From positions 124,001-188,000 of the forward strand of contig JAFXMK010000018.1 in NCBI GenBank assembly GCA_017530365.1: a stretch of 64,000 nt of DNA, given 5' to 3'. Below are positions 56,899 through 64,000 of the stretch, piece by piece; position 1 is the first letter of the stretch, and each line of letters begins with the position of its first letter. The DNA is from Bacteroidales bacterium. Lineage in GTDB: Bacteria; Bacteroidota; Bacteroidia; Bacteroidales; F082. The notes beneath the pieces were generated by a model. That model was not told the DNA's origin. It searched no databases and saw only the letters and a list, made by a program, of their open reading frames with translations. The translations under genes and the position numbers were made by a program.

Positions 56899-57800
56899 CT
56901 CCTCGCATGTATATCCGTCAAAACCCAATCGTGTTCACCGTTGGTGACAACGCTTCCGCAGTAGGGGCATTGACCGGAAGAGGTGATCTCGGTCGGAGCG
57001 CCGCAGTTGGGGCAATTGGTGACGGAGTTGCCCTTACGGGTCGGATCGGTCTTTACGCCGGCCTTGCGGTTGAAGACCATCTCATAACGCATGTACCAAT
57101 CGCGTCCCGGATCACTCTCCAACACCTTCTTGGTGGCATCGTCGATGACATAGTCGCGCATGATGGCGTTGAGCCATACCACAAGAATTTCCTTCTCGCC
57201 GTCTTCCCTGAATGAATTCAATGAGCAGTGCTTGATGCCGATCTTCTCGATCACGTTAGTCTTGCCCAGACGGATGTATTCATCCAGCTGCTGCTTGTGT
57301 TGGTTGAAAAGGTTTTCGCTTTCGAAGGGACGGATGGGCTTCCAGTCCTTGGTGGTCCAAGCTTCTTGGATCTTCATAAAGACCTCGCGGGCAAACCCGA
57401 TGAACTTGTCGGAAGAGAAGTTCGGATCGTTGGCTTGGATTTGTGCAGCTACCGAGGCAGTGTTGTCGAAAACAAAATCATTATTGGCTTGGTTGTTTAC
57501 CTGCTGGTTGATAAACGTACTGTCGGAGCCTTGTTTCTTTTTCTTACTTCTGAGGATGAAATAGGCGACAAGGATAATGACTAGTACGACCAATCCAGTG
57601 ACGGGGTCGTTGATGAACAGGCCAAGAAGGTAACCTACCAGTGCACCGATGCCGTCTCCATCGCCAAAGTCGCCACCGCCAGAGCTATAGCGGTTCTGAT
57701 TTCCCACGTCACCAAAAGCGAAAGTGCAAGCGAGTAGGCTTAAAATCAATAAGATAAACGGTAGATGTTGCTGTATTTTTTTCAAAAAGCTCTTTTTCAT
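56895..57800 (-). CDS. Tim44-like domain protein with C-terminal zinc ribbon
   Basis: 301 aa from ATG 57800. Signal or anchor (FILLILSLLACTFAFG), a Gly-rich stretch (SSGGGDFGDGDGIGALVG), one helix (GLVVLVIILVAYFILR), then the Tim44-like fold (about 150-260): FIGFAREVFMKIQEAWTTKDWKPIRPFESENLFNQHKQQLDEYI, VIEKIGIKHCSL, ILVVWLNAIMRDYVID, RYEMVFNRKAG. The C-terminus carries a two-CxxC ribbon, NCPNCGAPTEITSSGQCPYCGS. Such domains bind membranes or translocons in mitochondria; the bacterial role is open. It shares the zinc-ribbon design with the next gene. Confidence 0.8.
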   Translation of the reverse strand: MKKSFLKKIQQHLPFILLILSLLACTFAFGDVGNQNRYSSGGGDFGDGDGIGALVGYLLGLFINDPVTGLVVLVIILVAYFILRSKKKKQGSDSTFINQQVNNQANNDFVFDNTASVAAQIQANDPNFSSDKFIGFAREVFMKIQEAWTTKDWKPIRPFESENLFNQHKQQLDEYIRLGKTNVIEKIGIKHCSLNSFREDGEKEILVVWLNAIMRDYVIDDATKKVLESDPGRDWYMRYEMVFNRKAGVKTDPTRKGNSVTNCPNCGAPTEITSSGQCPYCGSVVTNGEHDWVLTDIHARS

Positions 57801-57818
57801 ATTTGTAAAATTGAAAAG

Positions 57819-57826
57819 CAAAGATA
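57819..57826 (-). promoter_or_regulatory. -7 promoter box for the Tim44-like gene
   Basis: TATCTTTG on the minus strand, 19 nt upstream of the ATG 57800. Confidence 0.65.
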
Positions 57827-57867
57827 ATAAAAAATATTAAAAATGACTAATTATGCGAAAAAAACTC

Positions 57868-57875
57868 TATATTTG
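57868..57875 (+). promoter_or_regulatory. -7 promoter box for tRNA-Val
   Basis: TATATTTG followed by CAGCC, 11 nt upstream of the tRNA. Confidence 0.65.
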
Positions 57876-57886
57876 CAGCCGCAATT

Positions 57887-57961
57887 GGGAGCTTAGCTCA
57901 GTTGGTTCAGAGCATCGCCCTTACAAGGCGGGGGTCGTTGGTTCGAGTCCAACAGTTCCCA
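57887..57961 (+). tRNA. tRNA-Val (anticodon TAC)
   Basis: 75 nt. Acceptor GGGAGCT/AGTTCCC, D arm GCTCAGTTGGTTCAGAGC, anticodon stem TCGCC/GGCGG with loop CTTACAA (anticodon TAC), T arm GTTGG-TTCGAGT-CCAAC, discriminator A. Confidence 0.95.
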
Positions 57962-57965
57962 CAAA

Positions 57966-58000
57966 AAGAAGGAGCCGTGATATCACGGCTCCTTCTTCGT
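57966..58000. terminator. Palindromic terminator after tRNA-Val
   Basis: A perfect 28-nt palindrome, GAAGGAGCCGTGAT joined to its exact reverse complement (57968-57995), with T-rich tails on both sides; serves the tRNA and the lipoprotein gene 58021-58953. Confidence 0.85.
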
Positions 58001-58020
58001 TTTCACAAGAAATGAGATGC

Positions 58021-58953
58021 TTATTCTTTATAGACCTCAAGGATGTTGACGATGTCGTCACCGAAAGGTCCTTCCACCCATACACGTCCGATCTTTTCGT
58101 CAATTTTCTTGATCTTGTAGCCAGCCTTATAACTGCTGGTGAAGATGGCATACACTTCATCGCCGACCTTAAGGTTCTGCTTCAAAGGAACGACTTTACA
58201 AGCACTTCTCTTGAAGACCTTGATCTTTCCAGCAAATCCTTTTAACAGCACTTTGTCGTCAGTGCAGCTAACGAGAATTCCGGCTTCATAGCTGCCGTCG
58301 CCGGTGACGACGATCTGTGCGCCAGGTTGCCATTCGCCGTCCTTCAGGACGGTGAAGGTGTTGGGCAGGATCTGCTCGTTGGCGTGTTCGTTGGCAAAGC
58401 CTTTGCCGTCGTCTTTGTAATCCAGGTCGAGGTAGTCAACCTTTGGGGAGTCAGGTTTTGAGGCATCGGTGACGATAGCACGTTGCATGCCTGATCCGGT
58501 TTGCCACCAAGTCAGGAGGATGTCGCCTTTTTTGGCTGTCTGGCCTCCTGGAAGCGGGATGATGAGGGCATTCGGCATCTCCACATCGGAGCCAAAGTCC
58601 TTTACGATGGATTTGGTCTCGCCAACGCTAGCAACCGTTGTCCTGTAAAAAATGTAGGTTTCGTTTGCTGGATTGTCCGATTCCTTAAGCTTTGAAGGAT
58701 AGAAGGTGTGGATGGAGAGGGCGGATTGTCCTTCCTCAAGACCTTCATTAGTGTTGCCTTCCGGGAAGTCCCATGGGAACACGGGCTCCTTGACTTCCTC
58801 AACAACTTCAACAGCCTCTACAGCCTCTGGTGTGGATTGCTGAACTTCTGGGGATTCTTCTTTGTCTTTGTTGTCTTTAGGGGTGGAATTGCCACAACCT
58901 ACCATCGTCATAGCCAATGGCAGTGCGATGGCAAACAAAAATGTTTTTTTCAT
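58021..58953 (-). CDS. Lipoprotein of unknown function with acidic linker
   Basis: 310 aa. Lipobox TMVGC (Cys20), then an acidic, Glu/Val-rich linker (residues about 25-60, ESPEVQQSTPEAVEAVEVVEEVKE), two beta-rich units: FPWDFPEGNTNEGLEEGQSALSIHTFYPSKL...KKGDILLTWWQTGSGMQRAIVTD and FTVLKDGEWQPGAQIVVTGDGSYEAGILVSCTDDKVLLKGFAGKIKVFKRSACK...KVGDEVYAIFTSSYKAGYKIKKIDEKIGRVWVEG. The last part looks like a small SH3/KOW-like barrel. I do not recognise the family. It is downstream of two T9SS proteins on the same strand (27-nt gap) and probably shares their transcript. Confidence 0.55.
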   Translation of the reverse strand: MKKTFLFAIALPLAMTMVGCGNSTPKDNKDKEESPEVQQSTPEAVEAVEVVEEVKEPVFPWDFPEGNTNEGLEEGQSALSIHTFYPSKLKESDNPANETYIFYRTTVASVGETKSIVKDFGSDVEMPNALIIPLPGGQTAKKGDILLTWWQTGSGMQRAIVTDASKPDSPKVDYLDLDYKDDGKGFANEHANEQILPNTFTVLKDGEWQPGAQIVVTGDGSYEAGILVSCTDDKVLLKGFAGKIKVFKRSACKVVPLKQNLKVGDEVYAIFTSSYKAGYKIKKIDEKIGRVWVEGPFGDDIVNILEVYKE

Positions 58954-58980
58954 GATTTGATAGCTTTAAGTATTGATTTG

Positions 58981-60879
58981 TTATTGTTGGCTTATCAGTG
59001 TCTTTTTGTTGATGAGCTTGCCGTTTTCGTTCAGGCCTTGGATGATGTAAACACCATCGTGCAAGGATTCCAGGTCGGTGGTGTTGAGGAGTTGCCCCTT
59101 CATATTATAGATCTTCAAGATGGTAACGATGGACTGTTTTTCGTTTTCGGGGATGCCGGTGACTTCGACAAAAACATAGTTCTCACCTGTTGGAGTCAGT
59201 GCGAAATCAGATTCGCCGTTTTCATAAACAGCGGTAAGCTGGTACTTGAAATCTCCGATGTCAGTTGCATCGAAGTATGATAATACGTCAGGAGCGACTT
59301 CGATGATCACTGTGGCTTGGGTAATGAGATCCTGACGGTACAAATTGTATCTAATGGGCAATCCTCTAGGAGCGTCCCAACTGAGTTGAGCTCCAAATTG
59401 TTGCGTGTTTGTATCAAATACATATTGACATTGGAAATTTGTTGGGGCATAGCATGGGGTTGGTGGGGTGGGAGGAGTGATTTCGCCCATCTCGCCTTTT
59501 TCTCCGAAGTTCTGTCCGTAAAGTCCGCCAGGACCACCTCCGACGACAGCATCGGTTGAGTTTACCCACGCGATAATGTTTTGTCCGTTATGGAAACCAG
59601 TAGTGTATTCGCACCCTGTCTTGCTGTATGTGTTTGAGCATAGCTGGGTGTTCCATATTGTGTTTCCATCCATGTCGAATCCTTGAGCTTCAACGGTTGC
59701 TTGGCTTCCTGATGTTTGGCCGATGCCTTTGAAATAAGAAATTGCGAAGCCGCCGCCATATTCAAAAGCGTCAATGTTATAGCCTCCGCAAGGTACGGTC
59801 CCGTTGTCAAGCACGAGGATGCCGTCGTCCCAAAGCCTTTCACCGTCAGATGTGATACGGTTTATGTAAAGCTTGCACTCGGATTGTGAGTAGTCGTCGG
59901 TTTGCTCATAGAAAAGTATGATATCATGTGAAACGGGATCAACAGTGGCACCGGCGCCGGTGTATAAGTTGTCGTAGTCAGGGGAGTGGACAGGAACTCC
60001 GTTGGTGTCCAAGATGGTAGAGGCTCCGTTTTGGTTGAAGTGGAACACATACACATTGAAATTATTCAAAGCTGGATGCCAGATGTAAACGTAGCCGCCC
60101 CCCATACCGTCGGATATGGCGTAATGGAGATAGGTCACTTGGAAAGATTGAGATGACATCAGTAATGTCTCAGGACTGAACTGAGTGCCGTCGGGATTGT
60201 AACCAGCGACGTATATCTCTTTGTCAGTGTAAAAACCGTTTCCGCATTTTTCGTAAGTCACGAAGACACGGTTGTCGTGGCTTAAGGTGAGTTGTCCGTA
60301 CATGCACCTTTGTCCTCCATTGTCGGAGATGGTAATGACAGGACCTGCAGTGTTGTTGAGATACTGTAAATAGAGATTGCTGTAGTCGAAGCCGAGAGCC
60401 CAAATGCCGCCATCGTCGGTGGCGATGACTTCGGCGCGAGAGAAGCCAAGTCCACCGAAAAGTTGCTCGCCTTGCTCACCCCATGCAAAGGTGCCATCTG
60501 GGTTGATTTTCACAGCGTAAGTGTTGCCGTCATAGTCGGCGAAACAGCTCACCACGCCGCCATCGGTAGTAGTCGCCATGGCAACGCCTTCCGACATGGA
60601 AGAGAACTCGTGTCCTGCGATGTGGATACCGTCTTCACCCCATTGAGGAACGCCTTCGGAATTAAGGCGCTGCAATGTTGGTGACCATCCGTTGCCACCT
60701 ACAAAGCTGCACCACTGTAAGTAAGTGTCGCCAGTAATAGAATTGGTGGCGAGGTAGATTTCACCAGCATCCGCCGAGGTGTTGGCGAGAAAAGTGTTTT
60801 GAGCTGGGTTGTTGACCCATTGTGCTTGCATTGTCGTCAAGGCAAACAAGCCTGCAAAAAGTATTAATAGTTTCTTCAT
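58981..60879 (-). CDS. T9SS-type secreted protein, paralogue of the gene at 60899-62749
   Basis: 632 aa with signal peptide (LLILFAGLFALTTMQA). Beta-rich repeats in the main body (about 20-475: QWCSFVGGNGWSPTLQRLNSEGVPQWGEDGIHI, GGVVSCFADYDGNTYAVKINPDGTFAWGEQGEQLF, GGIWALGFDYSNLYLQYLNN) resemble propeller or lectin strands, followed by an FN3-like domain (about 490-580; ...GAQLSWDAPRGLPIRYNLYRQD) and a C-terminal sorting-like region IYNMKGQLLNTTDLESLHDGVYIIQGLNENGK. The neighbour upstream is about the same length, and the two share WVNNPAQNTF / WVNNPSANTF starts and DDGILVLDNGT motifs, so they arose by tandem duplication. Probably surface-exposed. Confidence 0.72.
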   Translation of the reverse strand: MKKLLILFAGLFALTTMQAQWVNNPAQNTFLANTSADAGEIYLATNSITGDTYLQWCSFVGGNGWSPTLQRLNSEGVPQWGEDGIHIAGHEFSSMSEGVAMATTTDGGVVSCFADYDGNTYAVKINPDGTFAWGEQGEQLFGGLGFSRAEVIATDDGGIWALGFDYSNLYLQYLNNTAGPVITISDNGGQRCMYGQLTLSHDNRVFVTYEKCGNGFYTDKEIYVAGYNPDGTQFSPETLLMSSQSFQVTYLHYAISDGMGGGYVYIWHPALNNFNVYVFHFNQNGASTILDTNGVPVHSPDYDNLYTGAGATVDPVSHDIILFYEQTDDYSQSECKLYINRITSDGERLWDDGILVLDNGTVPCGGYNIDAFEYGGGFAISYFKGIGQTSGSQATVEAQGFDMDGNTIWNTQLCSNTYSKTGCEYTTGFHNGQNIIAWVNSTDAVVGGGPGGLYGQNFGEKGEMGEITPPTPPTPCYAPTNFQCQYVFDTNTQQFGAQLSWDAPRGLPIRYNLYRQDLITQATVIIEVAPDVLSYFDATDIGDFKYQLTAVYENGESDFALTPTGENYVFVEVTGIPENEKQSIVTILKIYNMKGQLLNTTDLESLHDGVYIIQGLNENGKLINKKTLISQQ

Positions 60880-60898
60880 GTTGATATGTTTTTTGAAA

Positions 60899-62749
60899 TT
60901 AATTTACAATCAATCTGCGAGTGATTGGTTTTCCGTCAGCAGTCACTCCCTGGATGATGTAAACACCACTTTTCAAAACCTTGCTATCGTTTGTTTTGAG
61001 GCGTTGACCACTCATGGTGTAAATCCCAGTGATGGTAACATTTTCTTCGGAAGTGTTTTCAGAAGCAGAGGTCACGGTGATGAAGAGATAGTCGTCGCCA
61101 GTCTGGGTGAGTGCATATTCCGACTCGCAGTCCTCATAAACGGCGGTAAGCTTGTACATATAGTCGCCAGGTTCCAGCTCATCAAAATAGGAGTTGAATT
61201 CTGGATCAATTTCAATGACTTCTTTACGGTCAGTACGGTAGAGGTTGTAGTGGAGCGGGGTTGTTTCGGGAGCATCCCATGAAACCGTGACACCGAACAT
61301 CGTCTCGGTATAGATGTACTCACCATTGAAATTGGTTGGCGGGTTGCATGGTGCTGGTGGAGTGGGAGGTGTGATTTCTCCCATAGTGCCGTCCCAGCCG
61401 ATGTTTTGGCCATATAGGCCGCCGTCTTGGGCGTTTACCCACGCCACGATATTCTGTCCATTGTGGAAACCAGAGGTGTTCTCGTCGCCGGTCTTCGGAT
61501 AGGTGCTTCTGCACATCTGGGTGTTCCAAACCACATTGCCATCCATGTCGAAGCCCGTTGCCTCAATGGTTTCCTGATAGGCGCCTGAAACAGCCTTATG
61601 GTATATCACGGAGAAGCCTTCACCATATTCGAAAGCATCAATACGGAGACCACCGCATTGTGTGGTGCCGTTGTCAAGCACGAGAATGCCGTCATCCCAA
61701 GGCTTTTCACCAGTAGCGGTGATGCGGTTGATCCAAATCTTGTATTGCGATTGCGAATAGGAGTCAGTCTGTCGGTACACCAAGAGCAAGTCGTGGCTTA
61801 TCGGGTCAACCGTGGGATAGGCGGTGATAAAAAAACTGTTTTGGTCAGGTTGGTGGACTGTAACTCCGTTAGGCTCAAAGATAGTCGCTGCGCCGTTCTC
61901 ATTGAAATGCGTGACGTAAACGTTGTAAACGCCGCCAATGCCGTTGTGATATTGAAAAACGTATGCGCCTCCCATACCGTCGGAGATTGCATAGTGAATA
62001 TAGCTCATGCCAACGGTTTGTTGTCCAAGCAACAGTGTCTCAGGATAGATTCGTTCGCCATCTTTGTTGTATCCTGCGACGTAGATTTCCTTGTTGTAAT
62101 TAGTGTAACCTTGAAGGGTCTGCTTGGCGTACACCACAAAGACGCCGTTGTCAGCTGGAACCAATTTGCCGTTGGTGCATTTTTTAGTGAGATCAGCGAT
62201 GGTGGTCATGGACCTTAGTGTCCCATCAGCGTCAACATATTGTAGGTAAGATATGTCCATGTCGGTGCCGAGTGCCCAGAATCCGCCGTCGTCACCGGCA
62301 AGTAGCTCAGAACGGCCGCCTCCCTCGCCGTTGAAGAGGAGCATGCCATCAGTGCCCCATGGCGTGCTGCCGTCAGCGTTGATTTTCACCACCCAGTGCT
62401 TTGCTTCGGCAGAGCGGAACATGCTCACCACCGAGCCGTCGGAGAGGGCTGCGAGAGCATAGCCAGGCGACCAAGTGGCGAGGTTAGGCGTGGTGATGTG
62501 AACGCCATCATTGCTCCATTGCGGAACACCGGCGGCGTCAAGGTATTGCAACTTGGGCGACCATCCGTTGTCCGACATGCTGGTCCATTGTACGAAGGTG
62601 CCGCCATCAGGGGATGTTGCGACTCGTATTTCCGCAGCACTGTTTTCGCAATTGGCGATGAAAGTGTTGGCGCTGGGATTGTTGACCCATTGGGCTTGCA
62701 GGAAGGTAATAGTAAACAAAGCTGTTGCGAGTAGTACAAGTTTTCTCAT
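60899..62749 (-). CDS. T9SS-type secreted protein, paralogue of the gene at 58981-60879
   Basis: 616 aa with signal peptide (LVLLATALFTITFLQA). Same layout as its neighbour: QWTSMSDNGWSPKLQYLDAAGVPQWSNDGVHI, GSVVSMFRSAEAKHWVVKINADGSTPWGTDGMLLF, KPWDDGILVLDNGTTQCGGLRIDAFEYGEGFSVIYHK, an FN3-like domain (about 475-560; GVTVSWDAPETTPLHYNLYRTD), and a C-terminal sorting-like tail (IYTMSGQRLKTNDSKVLKSGVYIIQGVTADGKPITRRLIV). First gene of a likely three-gene unit (20 nt to the next), with its promoter 30 nt upstream. Confidence 0.72.
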   Translation of the reverse strand: MRKLVLLATALFTITFLQAQWVNNPSANTFIANCENSAAEIRVATSPDGGTFVQWTSMSDNGWSPKLQYLDAAGVPQWSNDGVHITTPNLATWSPGYALAALSDGSVVSMFRSAEAKHWVVKINADGSTPWGTDGMLLFNGEGGGRSELLAGDDGGFWALGTDMDISYLQYVDADGTLRSMTTIADLTKKCTNGKLVPADNGVFVVYAKQTLQGYTNYNKEIYVAGYNKDGERIYPETLLLGQQTVGMSYIHYAISDGMGGAYVFQYHNGIGGVYNVYVTHFNENGAATIFEPNGVTVHQPDQNSFFITAYPTVDPISHDLLLVYRQTDSYSQSQYKIWINRITATGEKPWDDGILVLDNGTTQCGGLRIDAFEYGEGFSVIYHKAVSGAYQETIEATGFDMDGNVVWNTQMCRSTYPKTGDENTSGFHNGQNIVAWVNAQDGGLYGQNIGWDGTMGEITPPTPPAPCNPPTNFNGEYIYTETMFGVTVSWDAPETTPLHYNLYRTDRKEVIEIDPEFNSYFDELEPGDYMYKLTAVYEDCESEYALTQTGDDYLFITVTSASENTSEENVTITGIYTMSGQRLKTNDSKVLKSGVYIIQGVTADGKPITRRLIVN

Positions 62750-62778
62750 ATAGATCAGTTTTTAGATATACCTTACCG

Positions 62779-62786
62779 CAAAAGTA
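62779..62786 (-). promoter_or_regulatory. -7 promoter box for the T9SS paralogue operon
   Basis: TACTTTTG on the minus strand, 30 nt upstream of the ATG 62749. Confidence 0.6.
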
Positions 62787-62817
62787 AAAAAAATGTTTCT
62801 TTTATAAAAAGGAATCA

Positions 62818-62866
62818 TAAAAAAAGCCTGCCCCTTCAGGATCATACTCCTTCCAGGACAGGCTTC
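62818..62866 (-). terminator. Terminator of the MFS transporter gene
   Basis: Minus strand AAGCCTGTCC and GGGGCAGGCTT form a stem, followed by TTTTTTTATG. It separates the MFS gene from the T9SS paralogue promoter. Confidence 0.75.
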
Positions 62867-62891
62867 TTACTTCTCTCTTCTTACTTCTTAC
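62864..62891. repeat. Heptamer array (unit TTCTTAC)
   Basis: TTCTTAC, TTCTCTC, TTCTTAC, TTCTTAC between the terminator and the MFS stop codon (62888-62890), which lies in the array. Same unit as 56871-56898. Confidence 0.85.
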
Positions 62892-64000
62892 TTAATGTTC
62901 GGCTCTTCCAGTCCGAGGTGTTTCTTCTTGTCAACAGCCTTCAGGATGATACCGATGATGAGAGCGGCAACACCGAGGCAGGCCAACATGACCAGAGGCC
63001 AAGTGTAGTTGAGCGCTACCGGGTCATCGACGCCAGGATTGGTGTTCTCCAAGACCTTGCCAATGAGCAAGGGGAACAGCCACAAACCGATGTTCTGGAT
63101 CCAGAAGATCAAAGCGTAGGCTGAACCGATGATCTTTTCATCAACGAGCTTCGGGACGCTGGGCCACAAAGCGGCGGGTACCAACGAGAAGGAGGCACCC
63201 AACACCAAGATGGTCACGTATGCCACGACGACACCACCGACGGCGCTACCCTTGAACATGGGCAGGATGAAAGCGAAGGTGAGGTGGCAGATGATGAGCA
63301 GCAGAGAGCCGATCATCAACATGGAAGCGGCTTTGCCTTTATGGTCAACATAGCTGCCGAGGATAGGAGTGATAGCCACAGCCAGCAGCGGGAACACAGC
63401 GAAGATGGTCTCGGCAGTGCCACGCATGTAACCCATGTAGCAGTAAACCACTAAGGCAATAACGGCCAACAGCATCAAACCGACCTTCATGCCTTTCTTC
63501 TTCGAGAAGTTGCTGGCGAAGGAGCAGACAGCCACCACAAGCATGATGATGTATTGGATGATGGTGACAGTGTCGCCAGCCCAGAAGGAACCAGCCTCAG
63601 GTGGGGTCAGGGTCAAATTGCACTGCAGCATGTTGACGGCGTACTTCTGGAATGGGAAGATAGCTGAATAGTACAGCACGCAGAGCAGGGCGACGAGCCA
63701 GAAGCCAAGGCTTGACAGGATCTTGCCGATGTCGGATACCTTGAAAGGATCGTCTTTCTCTTCTGCTTCGCCAGTTTGCTTGTCAAGTTTCTTGTCCATG
63801 AAGAAATAGACGATGAACATGATCAAAGCGATGCAAAGCAGCACCACGCCGAAAGCAACGGAACGGCTCACGTTGACGTGTCCGCCGAGCTTGGCAAAGT
63901 AGGGTGAGAAGATCATGCAGGTGGCCACACCCAGACGGGCGAGTGCCATCTCGGAACCCATGGCCAATGCGGTCTCACGTCCTTTGAACCATTTCACGAT
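62888..64000 (-). CDS. MFS transporter, N-terminal part missing at the window edge
   Basis: About 370 codons visible; the frame is open to the window edge, so the start lies beyond. Some nine to ten membrane helices (ALARLGVATCMIFSPYFAKLGG, SVAFGVVLLCIALIMFIVYFFM, ILSSLGFWLVALLCVLYYSAIFPF, VTIIQYIIMLVVAVCSFASNF, VGLMLLAVIALVVYCYMGYM, IFAVFPLLAVAITPILGSYVDHKGKAASMLMIGSLLLII, GVVVAYVTILVLGASFSLVPAALWPSVPKL, LIFWIQNIGLWLFPLLIGKVL, LVMLACLGVAALIIGII) and the conserved GSYVDHKGKAASM loop (Gly-x-x-x-Asp-x-x-Gly) typical of MFS. The WKFKG-R-E start (KWFKGRETALAMG) resembles the loop after helix 4. Substrate unknown; hydrophilic C-terminus KKHLGLEEPNIK. Confidence 0.88.
   Translation of the reverse strand: MVKWFKGRETALAMGSEMALARLGVATCMIFSPYFAKLGGHVNVSRSVAFGVVLLCIALIMFIVYFFMDKKLDKQTGEAEEKDDPFKVSDIGKILSSLGFWLVALLCVLYYSAIFPFQKYAVNMLQCNLTLTPPEAGSFWAGDTVTIIQYIIMLVVAVCSFASNFSKKKGMKVGLMLLAVIALVVYCYMGYMRGTAETIFAVFPLLAVAITPILGSYVDHKGKAASMLMIGSLLLIICHLTFAFILPMFKGSAVGGVVVAYVTILVLGASFSLVPAALWPSVPKLVDEKIIGSAYALIFWIQNIGLWLFPLLIGKVLENTNPGVDDPVALNYTWPLVMLACLGVAALIIGIILKAVDKKKHLGLEEPNIK

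Overview
The window reads as chromosomal DNA of a Bacteroidota bacterium, most likely an uncultured member of the Bacteroidales. The grounds are: promoters of the TAnnTTTG (-7) type in front of most transcription units; many secreted proteins with C-terminal type IX secretion (T9SS) sorting domains; lipid A genes (lpxH, lpxK); a 2-oxoacid:ferredoxin oxidoreductase; a tmRNA with a GENNYA(F)AA tag; and several Bacteroidota-type families (DUF2027-Smr, VTC/DUF4956, GIN-domain lipoprotein). No phage, insertion sequence, CRISPR array or rRNA operon is visible. Genes on both strands are densely packed, with many 1-4 nt start/stop overlaps.

Layout. 1-1.2 kb: 3' part of a PLP-dependent alpha-oxoamine synthase. 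1.3-1.75 kb: a MarR regulator with a nested inverted repeat over its promoter. 1.8-9.2 kb: lipoprotein, small exported protein, VTC-domain protein, DUF4956 membrane protein, DUF2490 protein, a protein kinase-AAA+ ATPase fusion, a YbjN-like protein and an exported GH2 glycosidase; most are translationally coupled. 9.25-13.5 kb: lipoprotein, 2[4Fe-4S] ferredoxin (not in the usual ORF size range) and korAB. 13.6-16.4 kb: flavin reductase, T9SS-secreted thioredoxin-like protein, tilS. 16.5-21.8 kb: dsbD-like gene, C45 Ntn-hydrolase and an ABC-2 exporter. 21.9-25.2 kb: M20 dipeptidase and a T9SS subtilase. 25.2-29.5 kb: lpxH-punA-lpxK, Nif3-like and CdsZ-like zinc-ribbon genes. 29.5-36.2 kb: FadL-like porin, a Tyr/His/Ser-rich lipoprotein, proS, GIN lipoprotein and a PagL-like deacylase. 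36.2-41.1 kb: mazG, an 825-aa T9SS protein with a duplicated domain, cdsA-psd. 41.2-45.9 kb: a TrmH-HAD fusion, a MauG/MbnH-like dihaem peroxidase with an MbnP-like partner, a DUF2027-Smr protein and a lipoprotein running into tRNA-Arg. 46-50.3 kb: Fe-S aldo/keto reductase, polyferredoxin membrane protein, T9SS beta-helix protein. 50.4-50.8 kb: tmRNA. 51-55.4 kb: NtrC-type regulator, FG-GAP T9SS protein, retropepsin, LOG-family protein. 55.4-58 kb: tRNA-Gly, SPFH/zinc-ribbon and Tim44-like/zinc-ribbon proteins, tRNA-Val. 58-62.7 kb: a lipoprotein and two paralogous T9SS proteins. 62.9 kb to the end: 5'-truncated MFS transporter.

The most unusual signal is not a gene. At least 15 short arrays of 7-bp (sometimes 8-bp) degenerate tandem repeats are scattered through the window. 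Each array has its own unit (for example TTAGGAG, TTCTTAC, GGTTAAA, CAACTGT, TCCCGTG). Most lie in intergenic gaps, several start at or cover the stop codon of the neighbouring gene, and three lie inside genes in frame: a 14-codon insert in TilS, a segment of the FG-GAP protein, and the linker of what looks like a TrmH/HAD gene fusion. A second repeat, a 100-bp imperfect palindrome of the CGTCATTGCGAG type, has become the N-terminus of two exported proteins. The gene-level candidate for an undescribed system is the VTC-DUF4956-DUF2490-kinase/AAA-YbjN operon at 2.5-7.4 kb.

All family names come from motif and sequence-pattern recognition by eye; no database search was run.
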